Origin: Mesocentrotus franciscanus
Lineage: Eukaryota; Echinodermata; Echinoidea; Camarodonta; Strongylocentrotidae
Assembly (NCBI GenBank): GCA_037976565.1
Contig: CP137683.1
Span: 2,985,111-3,049,110, forward strand
Length of the DNA: 64,000 nucleotides
Reading direction: 5' to 3'
In this document: positions 11,400 through 21,993 of the stretch, one piece after another
Layout of the letters: the number at the start of each line of letters is the position of its first letter
How positions within the stretch are numbered: position 1 is the stretch's first letter
Position numbers and translations under genes: made by a program
Notes under the pieces: model-generated
Seen by the model: the letters and a program-made list of their open reading frames with translations, nothing else
What the model was told of the DNA's origin: nothing
Database searches by the model: none

Positions 11400-12900
11400 A
11401 AATTTAAGCGACTATCTAAGAGCAATTTCCCCCAAAGCTTAAACCACTCGGAGACTATCGCCCACACTGACCCCGTCAAATTCAAAATTGCCCTGACGTC
11501 CCCCCATCTACAAATTCCGCACCTCCAGTTAAACCTCCAGTTAAAACTCAGACGAGTATTTTGGAGGACCAACCAACCATGCAAGAACCAAGAACCAAGA
11601 AAGCTCTTTCGCTAGCGCTCACACGCATCTATAGATGATATAGTTATGTCACTTATCAAAGGTCTTTTCAGTCTTCCATTATGAGAATGTGCTTATAACT
11701 CTTTATAAGTTGTAATTTTTCGTGCTGCATGCGACCTCACAAATCTTTACATTTTTTCCTCGCTCACTTCGCTCGCTCGCAATTTTTTTTTTAGACCATC
11801 ACACCCAGCAACTGCAAAGCATGATGCTTAAGCAGTATCTTGTATGGTGTATGAAGTGAAACAAATATTGAAATCATCCCTGATAATGTAATCACAATGT
11901 AGAGATACCAATGTCTACAAAATTGTGTATTTTCGCCTTGAAATTTCCCTTTGGAGGTGCCCTTGTTTCTTGGTGCCCCCCACTTTGGAAGTCGCTCGGC
12001 CGCCCCTGCAATAGCCTGATCCCCCCTCCACCATTTGCTTTTGGGGGGGGGAGTATCCTTCAAAAGTGAAGTTGTATAGAGGCCTATATTATAGAGAACA
12101 GTTAAATAGTATAGCAGCAATTAATCATTACTAGTATTTCCCACTTGAAGAAAATACGTCACTATTACACCCAAAATTATATTGTGGGAGCTACGGCCGG
12201 GTTTTTGTAAGAGGCGATTTTTTAAAAGCCGATTTGTTTGAAACTCCTAATGTTGCCAATTTCTCTTCTGTTGCAAATATCATGTATGTACGATGGAATT
12301 TTCAATAAAATTTTAAGTTGAAAAAAAAGATACCTAATGTAAATTTTAATAAGTCTATGATTTCTTAAAATATATAATTCTTTGGTTATAACCATTTTTT
12401 TGGATATTATTTTTCTTCTTTTTAAAATTCAATTTAGAGCAGGGTGACCGAGGATAGGTCTCTTCGGCTTGACTCCGTAAATTGCTCAAAATGGTCAGTA
12501 TGCAACCCCAATAATATCCATAAAAATCTTCGACTTTCGCCCCCAAAGATATGACACATCACAATGTGTATGTTATAAATAATTTTTTTATTAAATGTAT
12601 TACATTTTTAAAATACATGATCTAAGATGAAGTGATATTTATGGCATGAACTATAACGGCTTGACTGCTCCGATTACCAAAGTTGACTAACACGAAGTCA
12701 TAAGATTTTTGTATAGCTGTCCTCGACCATAACAGAGATCCTATGATATGAAAGCAATACAGTCTTGATTTGTTAAGAGTATATTCTTAGTAGCCATTGA
12801 TTGATTCTGAATGGTTTGATGAGGTGGATGAAAGACCAAAAAATTGTTGAGTAAATGTTACCTTGTTCGTTTTCAAACGCGTCTTGCAATGCGTGGGACT
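11400..12900. other. Intergenic, no gene seen
   Basis: I see no conserved exon here. There is a solo hAT-like end (CGGCCGCCCCTGCA) near 11998 and G/C homopolymer runs near 12020-12050. It lies upstream of the eL43 gene and could hold its missing first exon, but no convincing ATG-donor junction was found. Confidence 0.4.
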
Positions 12901-12929
12901 GCGATGTATGACTATGAATGGAAGGAGCC

Positions 12930-13085
12930 TGGCCAACTCGGCCCACACCCGTACCCGAGGACAACTCGGCCCCTTTGACAAAACGGTCAGTTTTTGCAGG
13001 TTTAGGGTTTGGGTTAGGGTAAAATGAGAAAAAAAATGACCGCGTTTTTGCAGCGGGCCGAGTTGTCCCCGGGTCCGAACTAGCC
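12930..13085. repeat. Hairpin-forming repeat with CCGAGTTGTCC arms and telomere-like core
   Basis: ACCCGAGGACAACTCGGCCC at about 12950 is mirrored by GGGCCGAGTTGTCCCCGGGT near 13056-13075. A related GGCCAACTCGGCCCACACCC precedes it. Between the arms lies GGTTTAGGGTTTGGGTTAGG, a short TTAGGG-like stretch. It is non-coding and probably a small mobile element. Confidence 0.6.
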
Positions 13086-13127
13086 CGGATCTGAATTAGT
13101 GAATGGAAGGGGGGGGGGCACTTCATT

Positions 13128-13619
13128 CAACAGTAGGGGTGCTGCTCTGGGTATGAGAATCGTCCGCTTAAACGAGGATATCCTCGTAACACGGACAAAT
13201 AGCGTCCTAAAAAATAAGGATTGTCTGCATTTTCGTGGACGTTTTTTTTCTTTAGCGCTATGCAGGTGAAGGGTTCTCAATCTGCGCACTGGCATTGCGA
13301 AAAACGGATTCTGCGTAATAAAATACCTGCAGTTCACCGTCTACTTTTATGGGTTAATTGTCTGTCTTCCCAAGGATTTATCACTCATTTAATTGCAACT
13401 TTCTGTACAAGGTCATTGTGAAATGCAGCAAGAGAATCATTGCAGAATCCGTTTTCCGTCGCCATCGTGCGGACAGGAATTGAGAATCGTCCGCGAAAAT
13501 GCAGAGGATGCTTATTTTTTTTTTAGGACGGGTCTGTCCGCGTTTACAAAGACGATCCTCGTTTATATGCAGACCGCAGCAGACGATTCTTATTCTCAGA
13601 CCAGCGCCCCTGCTGTTCA
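13128..13619. mobile_element. Diverged foldback element with ~230-bp arms
   Basis: The two halves are imperfect reverse complements about a centre near 13390. The left half has GAGAATCGTCCGC, AAACGAGGAT, GCGTCCTAAAAAATAAG, GCATTTTCGTGGACG and AAAACGGATTCTGC; the right half shows complements of all five in reverse order. The outer ends (TAGGGGTGCTG and CAGCGCCCCTG) resemble hAT ends. Open frames on both strands (13080-13337, 13393-13734) are a by-product of the palindrome. Confidence 0.75.
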
Positions 13620-14137
13620 AAGACAAAGTCAAACCAGGAGAAGTCGAGTGAACTGTAATCAAATCTTTGAAATATTTTTATTCTATTCCAGTAGGCCTAG
13701 GCCTAGATCTTGTTATAACAGATATACAGTGTAGGGAGTAGGGTTATTCATTGGTGCTAGTGTACTCACCACGCACTGGGTATGCTCCCATTTGTCGCAT
13801 GCCATTGTTTGCTTGGTTTCCACTCCACATCAAGACTCCATATGTGGAATGAAGCACAGAGTTATTATTGTAAGACTAAGACTTAAGAGGAAAACTTGTT
13901 TGATGTTTGAATGAATCTACATCATACACAAAAGATTTTGTGAAGGATTCAGTGACAATTTGAATTGATTATTGATTGAGATTTTAGCCCTCTCTACAGT
14001 TTACAACTTTGTGACTGTAGTAGTGTTAAACTATTTTTTCCCCCCTTCAAATTGTACTTATTTTAAAAGAAAAAAAATATGATTTTGTTTACTTGTGCAA
14101 TGTAATTGATAAATTCTTATATATAACTTTCTTCCAG

Positions 14138-15629
14138 GCCAAACGTACAAGGAAAGTAGGAATCACTGGAAAGTATGGGACCCGTTATGGTGCTTCCCTC
14201 CGTAAGATGGTGAAGAAGATCGAAATCTCCCAGCACGGCAAATGCACCTGTATTTTCTGTGGAAAGGTAGAAATTTCTTTTTTCTTATGAAGTAGCTAAA
14301 TCATCAATGTGATGCTCATCTGTGTCTTGAAGCCTTTTAAAAATTTGAAAAGAGGGTTTAGAGAAACACCTCGACCAAGTAAGAAAGGGGGTTCAGGATG
14401 AATATCTTATACAGCGAAAAACATTACTCATTTTTGATGGAATTTTGCAGTTTGATGCTATATCATCATAGTCGTGACATACAGCATTCACATGACTGAT
14501 TAACATGGATTCATTTCCAAAGTTTTTTATAAAAGTGATTTTCTCAAGCCCCAGTATCTCTTTTCAATCTGGTATTAGAGAAACAAAGGTTGAAATGCTT
14601 TATTTGTTGTAAGTAGTCAGGTTTTTTTTTTTTTTTAATTTTTTTTTTAATGACTATCCCAATCATTCAACCCACTAACACTAAATGATAACTCAGATTT
14701 TTTTCAAAGATTCTTGAATTTTAGTTCTGCCATCGTTTTTTTCTTCCATACCCAATACTGTAATAATTGTAATGCTTTTGGAAATGTGATCTATTTATGT
14801 GTATGATCATTCTCTGCAATTCAGTCTTTTGAATTCTAATGTGATTTTTTTATTTTTTTAACGGTTGTCTTATAAAGCAATTAACCATTCAGTCAAATCA
14901 CATTTTAGGTGCCCAGTGCATTTAGGTATTGTAGTACCCTTTTGTATCGTGTGACTCATCGAGCAGTTTTATTTCTTTTTGTAGGATACCATGAAGAGGA
15001 AGGTTGTTGGCATCTGGCACTGCAAGATCTGCCGCAAGACTGTGGCTGGAGGTGCTTGGGTATACAGGTGAGTACTGGCAAGGTTTTACGACATATGCTC
15101 CTGTAACCATTGATCAGCGGTCAATGTTCTACTCTAAAGTCCTCACTTCAACCCTGGACCTAACCTTATAATCCAATGGCATCACTAATCCAACCCTTTA
15201 TGAGTTTTCCTTACGTGTCGGTTCTTCTGAAGTTCGTCGGAGGGAATGTGATTTACGTAACACCAGTAACTCATAAAAGTGAAGTTTCCTCTCTTGGTCA
15301 TTGATAGCTTTTTATCAGGCAAATGCCTGAATGGTATAAAATTCTCCATGAGAACTCAAAGACCGTTTTGAATGGGTCTTGTCCCCCAGATACATTTAGT
15401 TATCCTTACTTGTTACTCTGTTAATCTTTGCAAGTAACTTGCTTGTTTTCAACTATCCTGAATTCCTGATGATCACGAGTAAAAGAAATGTGCGAATTCT
15501 TGATTTTTTTCATCAGCTTTCATCACCTAAAAACATTATTCTGTTTCCTATTTTCCACCTTACAGCACCACAGCTGCTGCCACCGTCAGGAGCGTAGTGC
15601 GTCGTCTCCGTGAAATGCAGGACATTTAG
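14138..15629 (+). CDS. RPL37A: 60S ribosomal protein eL43 (RPL37A)
   Basis: Three exons, 14138-14266, 14985-15067 and 15566-15629, have GT-AG introns and encode residues 2-92 of eL43, ending in TAG at 15627-15629. Exon 1 shown here reads [20 protein letters not shown] and then the conserved KKIEISQH...CTCIFCGK. The next gives [20 protein letters not shown], and the last ends [11 protein letters not shown]. The zinc-binding Cys pairs (CxxC in FCGK with the preceding Cys, and HCKIC) are present. With the initiator Met the length is 92 residues, equal to the human protein. The first exon shown starts in phase 0 right after an acceptor (TTCTTCCAG), so the ATG must lie at the end of an upstream exon, as in other animal RPL37A genes; I could not locate it. 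eL43 is a structural protein of the large ribosomal subunit. A poly(A) signal AATAAA is at 15960-15965. Confidence 0.96.
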
Positions 15630-15959
15630 ACCGGATTTCCTACAAATCAAAGACTTTTTCAAACACTCCTTGCACAGCAAGGGATCAATATTCCAATTCC
15701 ACCAACTATGTCCTGATCTGATATCACGGATGCCACAAAGCCAGATTTTCCAAGTTATTCTATGGAGTTCCAAGTCAGAGGTTCATTTGCAGATCACTTC
15801 ATCACCATTGCATCATGACTCTTGCACTCTTGGTCAACGTACTACTCCGTGGACATACAGCAAATGAAACCATTTTCGTTGATCACTTTGATGAATCTGT
15901 CTTTGCTCTGAGCAAATCACAAAACTTTCGGTTTGCCTTTTGAGCATGTGAGCCAACAC

Positions 15960-15965
15960 AATAAA
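15960..15965 (+). terminator. Poly(A) signal of RPL37A
   Basis: AATAAA lies about 330 bp downstream of the eL43 stop codon, the first canonical hexamer on the plus strand in that flank. It probably sets the mRNA 3' end near 15980-15990. Confidence 0.6.
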
Positions 15966-15989
15966 GCCAGCAAATTCCCACATAAATTG

Positions 15990-17040
15990 AAAGTGTCATT
16001 GATGTAGTTTGTGTATGTTTTAAGTCCACCGCTCACTATACGATTTTACTTTTTTGCATTTAGGTCATTTTTGTTTTATGCTAATCTTTTAAAGCTGTAG
16101 AATGTAATACTGCCCTTCACCAATTGTGTAACTATTATATAGACTCTACATTGAAGAATCAACAGTAACATTGAGAGGGATGATTTTAGAGAGAAAATTT
16201 GACAAGGAAATTGATACGAGAAAATAAGAAAATAAATGAGAGGAAAATATAAGGAAAAGGGATATAGGAGAGAGGAAAATTGTGAGATAGAGGGAAAGTG
16301 CTGTGGCAGATAAGCCTTGTGCTAAGCAAGTTATCCAATGAAGTCTACTACTACTACTACTACTACCAAAGAAGAAAAATGAGATAGCAAGGGAAAGATA
16401 AAGTGAGAAGAGAGCTTCATGAAATTGGAAAGAAGGAAAGAGAGGGGTGAGACTGAGAGAGGGTGATTGCAAGAGGAAATGTGAGAAGACATGATAAGAA
16501 CATGGGAGAATGAGATCTCATTGGACCAGGACAGTGACATTAACCCATGTTATAAACCATTCACATCAATTCGCATCCAAAAATAATATATTAAGGAATA
16601 AAACAAGCACATCTAAAAGCCTTAAAATGTACCAATCACCAAAAAATAATACATGCGTAATTATTATGGAACCCCTAACATACAGAACAAATTATTTGTT
16701 CTTAATGTTTTAGGGGTCCTGTGTATAAACTATACTATTAAAAATGTGAGGTTTAAATATTAGTGCTGTAAAGATATACTGCAAGTTTAAAAGACTTTCC
16801 ATTAACATAAGCGAGACTTGTGAGTAGTGTACTTGATGCACCTAGCTACTCACTCGCATGGAACAAGGCCTGCGCGGAACCCAAGTCTAGCTTGCGTTCC
16901 CCTTCGCGGCATTTTATGACATTCTCTATTTTCTTCATAGTTCATACTCCTTATCCGTTGGCCCAACAAATGCAAGTGTTTTAAGGTCGATGTTACAATA
17001 TTCTAGCTCTACACAAATTATTCTTTTATGATTGGTACAC
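15990..17040. other. Intergenic, no gene seen
   Basis: This is the flank between the convergent eL43 and RETREG genes. It has a (CTA)7-like microsatellite near 16346-16367, a purine-rich stretch at 16170-16480 and no conserved exon. Confidence 0.5.
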
Positions 17041-17045
17041 TCTAA

Positions 17046-17429
17046 AGCCCCTCTAAAGTGTTGGGAGCCCCAAATTCGCCAAAAATTTGATGGCACAATT
17101 TCACTCAAATTGTATCGTAATGTGAAAGAGGATGTCATTTAAGACACACTTCTGCAAAGATTCCCCCAAAAAAAAAAAAAAAAATTAAAAATTAAAAATT
17201 AAAAAAAAAAAAAATTTGTTTGAAGACAAATATTGATAAAAGAATACATAATTTGGGTTTTCTGTTGTATGCAGAAAAATTAAATTTTGTATTCTTTCAT
17301 CAATATTCGATTTGTTATGAAAATCGTTTTAGAAATGTGTCTTAAATGACATCCTCTTTCACATTATGATACAATTTGAGTGAAATTTTGCCATCAAATT
17401 TTTGGGGCTCCCAATACTATAGAGGAGCT
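17046..17429. mobile_element. Foldback element with ~100-bp arms and poly-A centre
   Basis: The left arm (17046-17150) contains GTGTTGGGAGCCCCAAA, CACAATTTCACTCAAATTGT and GTGAAAGAGGATGTCATTTA. The right arm (17330-17429) carries their complements in reverse order. A TTAA follows at 17430-17433; the left flank has TCTAA at the equivalent place. The centre is an A-rich run. It may be a decayed member of the TTAA group. Confidence 0.75.
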
Positions 17430-17434
17430 TTAAC

Positions 17435-20400
17435 TTGAAAATACAAATGCATTCAATTGGGGGTATGTAAACTTTCTAGAGAGCTGAGAGAATAAGGTAA
17501 TTTTAAATTGAACAAAGAAAACAAGAAGACATATGTGACATTTTGTTATTTATTTTGTGCATCATGCACCCTTTATTCATTACTTTGCTCATGCAATACA
17601 CTGTATTAATAGTACATGTACAATTACATATCTCACACAAACCAATTCATTTCCATTTTGAGATATCATGTCTGTTTCAATACATTGAAAACCTGCTTAG
17701 ATTGCTTGATTTTAAAATAAATAAAATTTGGATAAAGAAAAAGACAATCTACCCTCTATCAAACTAACTACATGCAGTGAAGGTGGCCATTGAAATCATT
17801 TGTTTGTATGCAACAAGGCAAAATACAAGCTAAAAGCACAAATATATAGCATGAAGACACCTAATGCACTAATCTGATTAAAATAAGCATGATAATTTTA
17901 AAAGTTGATTGACCAATTTCAGTCTTCATATATATTACTCTCTATGAATGATTTTTCCTGAGCTTAGTAAATTAAAAATTTAATCAACGATTAATGACTT
18001 ATTTGGTCTAACCTTATTAAATGGTCCGATTACCAAACGGCTTGTGTATTATTAGTATTTTTTTACAGTGAAACATTCTATGGACAAAGGATGCTAAAAT
18101 GGACTTTATATAGTAACAGAAATATATACCAGTGAGATGAATACACTACGTTGAACTCGTTTTGATTTTGGGAAAAGTTTACTACCTGTAACTAAGAAAT
18201 AACCCTTGACTTTTCTAAAGTCTTGTTCATATATGAAGCTGTAAAACCACAGCATATATTATGATGTAAAGTAATAACATGCTTCACATTTCTGTTTCAT
18301 ATAACACAGACCTATGTGAATATGCCTAGGGCCTTGTTGCACGCAGTTCCTATTCATTTACACATTAAAAAAAAAACGCAGCATTTTTTGCAGCGGTTTA
18401 CTGCGTCATATTATAAAGAGCCTTATTAACACTGCATAAAAAGCTTCCACTTCTTGGTTGAATAAAGGTTAACATGAAATTACTGTTAAAAAATGAATCG
18501 TCAGATGTCTGCCATCCTCACAGATGTGACATTTCTGATAATTGCAAATGAAAAGGAACAAAACCTCTACCAGAAGTTACAAGTGTGTCACACAGCAAAT
18601 CTAATATACGCATTCTAAAATTAACCCATTGTAAAATGAACCCATGTTATAGATGCAAATATATGTATCATGAGTTTTTTCTGCTATTACAAATTATAAG
18701 CTACATGTAACAGTAAATTAACACACTTGGATGAGTTTAAATATATTGATTTTAAAAATAAAAATTAATATACAATATCAATATAATCTAAAATAAAATA
18801 TAAATAATATAAACAATTTATGATCTTAAAATAAAGCAAAAACCTCTTTAAAGCTAATTAAAATAGCATCCAACATATTTCACAAAATTGCTCAAAGAAA
18901 TAATTATGACTTTATTGTCTTCACCAAATTACAAGTTGGCTGTGCTTTGCAATAGAATTATATGACATAATCAAAGGACTACTTCACAATTCGACATGGG
19001 TCGTGAAAGTAGTCCTATTGTTTGTTAAAATTGCTTAAAATGAGAGAAAAACATCACTGTGTTCAAGTAAAATGATTATGTTTACTACGGGAAAAAAACA
19101 AGATCTACTTTTATAAAGAGAATGATAAAAATTACATTTGTATCCAAGTATGAATTATCAACAACCAAAATCAGATATTCCATCACAACCAAGGAGGACA
19201 TTTTCAGAGGAAATCTAATTTTCAAGTCCATGAAATCTAGCTTCAAATCTGCATTTTTACACATTTTCCAACTTGTTTCTTCAACAGTCAAAGAGAGGAT
19301 CAGAGTATATATAACAATTTGAGAAAAGTTCAGATTTCAAAATCATATGTCTATCTTTAATACATCCATCTTCGAGCATTGCACTTCCAAAGACCAAGCA
19401 TGGGGCCTTGTAATTACAGTCCCCAAGCACTGATTCCACATTACTCTTTACCGTTTCCTTTTTATGTTTATAATTCCCCCCTCTCTCTCCTTATCTTCTC
19501 CCCCTCCCTTTCTCTCTCTCTCTCTCTATTTATCTTATCTGATCTTCCTAGACCAAATCCATTTCCTTCTCCTTTCTTTGTGATCCTCCATTTCACATCA
19601 CTTAACATCACCTCTCCTTACTGTTTCAATTTGGAGATGTGATGGCTCAGTAGTACAGAGCTGTCGTCTTGTAACCGGGAGATCCCGGGTTCAAAACCAA
19701 GTCAATACGCTAGTGCCCTTTGTTAAGACATTAATCCTCATTACCAAGTCCCTCGGAGTGGACTTAAAGCAGTCAGGTAAAACAAATGAACTAACAAACA
19801 TTTGTTGAAGAAAATATTAACTCAATGTTACATCATTATTGATAAGAAGTATTGTCATTTCATCAACAGGACAAGTGTGGATGTACTCATACTTTCCCTT
19901 TAAATGTTTACAAAGACTCCCCAGCGTATGGACTGTTTTGTTTGATGTTCATGATATATTTCATACATGAATTAATTGCTTCTATCAGAGGTAAAGCATA
20001 ATCTACTTTCTAAAAATCAATTCTAAATACTGAATATGTATGGTTAAAATCATTAGTATGAATTCTGTCATCTACATACAATACAGGTATAAGAACAAAG
20101 CACTCAACGGTTCAAAAAATAATAATGCAGCATTTTTTCTACGCGATAAGTCAAAACACACTTCAACATATACGTGTACCAACTACATAGAAATACAAGT
20201 TGCACATTTCTCTACATTTACATCAGATTGGTATTCAATCTCAATCTTATGTTACCTCGCATGCTCCAGCAGGATAATTGTTAACTGTTACCTCGCATGC
20301 TCCAGCAGGATAATCCTTAACTAAGGACTGTGAAAGCAATCATTTAAATTACAGTTAACTCTACAGCATTATTCATGACATTCATGGTCAAAATGATATT

Positions 20401-21990
20401 AAAAATGAAAAGTTTTCGTTGTCAATCTAGATATTGTCCTTGGAGTTTATATAGTTATGATCATATAAATGACCGCCTTGTCTAAAACCAAAGTTTTCAA
20501 GTGTATCAAAAATGATAATTTCATCTTCTACATGCAGTACGTACACATTATTATGTCGTTTGTCTGAGAGTTAGATAGCAGAGCTTACAGTTTTACCTGA
20601 ATTAACTTAGATTTCCTATCCTTTGCCTTTACAAGTTTACATCTGTACATATCAATAGCATAGAGCCCACTTTCCCTGTGTACACATCAAATAATAAATA
20701 AACACTAAGCACATTATACCGAATCCACTTTACTGCAATTCCTCAAGAAATCCTTCAAGCGAAATGAATTTTAGTTTAACCTTCAAATTCACTGATTCTT
20801 TAATCTGTTCGCTCAGAAAATGGGCTAATATAAGAGACATTGATTCCCTGAATATTAAAATATCAACAAATATACATTTTTTTTTATACAGTCATAATTG
20901 ATAAAACATTTAAAATAGATAACAAATTTTATTAAAAATTAAGATGCTGATGAGTTTAAAGACTGTCAATATCTTATTTCTATATTTGATTTGTTGTTAA
21001 ATTGCACCTGTTGAATTTGGATTTGTGCTAATGATATAAAAATCCACAATTTTGTTTCATCTATATAAGTTACAATTAACCTTTGAATGCAATTATGATA
21101 TCATGATTTCAAAGAGAGGCATTCTTAAACATATGGAGGATGGACTATAGAAACTGGCCGTATCTGAATCGGAGAAGATTATCACAGTGACTTGATCCCG
21201 CTTTCCATCTATCACGTTCCACTTGGTTATTAACATATCATGCATATATGATATGCCATATGACAGCACAGAAATACAACTGTTTACAATAGCGAGGACA
21301 GTGTTCCCTGTAATTTACTCCTCTTTGACCTGTGACAATTATGGTGACCGAGGTATATCTCGCGATCTATGTTACAGGTGTGCTATACGAAAATGAAACC
21401 GTATTTAACAGGCTAAGCCCTCTTGCAGAGACATTTTTTTATAATTTCTTTTTGCTCTCTCGGTATATGCCGAGACCTTTCCCTATCTAGCAGGATAAAG
21501 AATAGGCTAGTATATCAGCCTTCATGCATATTTTGCGACTGCTTAATAGCAAAGAAGTGGTTTCAAAACAACACTGATTTTCCACCTTAAATTTAGAAAA
21601 TCCAAGATCAAGTTACAAGGATTCTAATGATGTGATTTCATCAGCCACATCCTCACTCTAGGTGAATGAACTTTTCCTTTGCATGATGTAAAGATTTTAG
21701 TATGATGTGGACTAATACAGTTAATCACATTGTATTTTCTCCTGGTCAATTAAATCATCCGTCTTTCTTTTCCAAAATAACATGATTCTAATATCATGTG
21801 ATTTTATTCAATCAATCACCTTCACTCTCCTTACCATGAATAAATTCATTTGATGGTCCCTTGCAGGACATAATGATTCTAATACAATGTAAAGTAATAC
21901 AGTTGATCACATGATATTTTCTCTTGATCAATTAATTCATCCAAAGTTTCCTTGCATGATATGATGATTCTTATACAAAGTGGAGTGATA
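17435..21990. other. AT-rich flank, possible long RETREG 3' UTR
   Basis: No conserved coding frame is visible. It lies immediately downstream of the RETREG stop on the minus strand, so part of it is probably 3' UTR. It contains a SINE at 19634, a CT microsatellite at 19508-19528, a 30-bp direct repeat near 20250-20315 (TTACCTCGCATGCTCCAGCA twice) and a degenerate tandem array at 21610-21993. Confidence 0.4.
19634..19785 (+). mobile_element. tRNA-derived SINE, plus orientation
   Basis: The head reads GATGTGATGGCTCAGTAGTA and contains an A-box-like TGGCTCAGTAGTACAGAG and a B-box-like GGGTTCAAAACC, as in RNA polymerase III tRNA promoters. The body TTAATCCTCATTACCAAGTC, then CCTCGGAGTGGACTTAAAG, is typical of animal SINE2-type elements. 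The 3' end is not sharp. The head resembles that of the SINE at 49563-49827. Confidence 0.75.
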
Positions 21991-21993
21991 GTC
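21610..21993. repeat. Degenerate ~100-bp tandem array abutting the RETREG stop codon
   Basis: Three to four imperfect units share ATGATTCTAATA, AAGTAATACAGTTGATCACA and ATTTTCTCTTGATCAATTAA. The last unit degrades into GTCCTATTTTCTCCTGGAGA, where CTA (21994-21996) is the complement of the RETREG stop. The array therefore runs up to, and probably contributes, the last few codons. Confidence 0.65.

Noticed and set aside
11985..12015. GGCCGCCCCTG as the end of a second hAT element
   Set aside because: No partner end or target duplication could be found nearby. Kept only as a note.
13002..13020. Interstitial telomere (TTAGGG-like)
   Set aside because: There are only about two imperfect units, inside a hairpin repeat.
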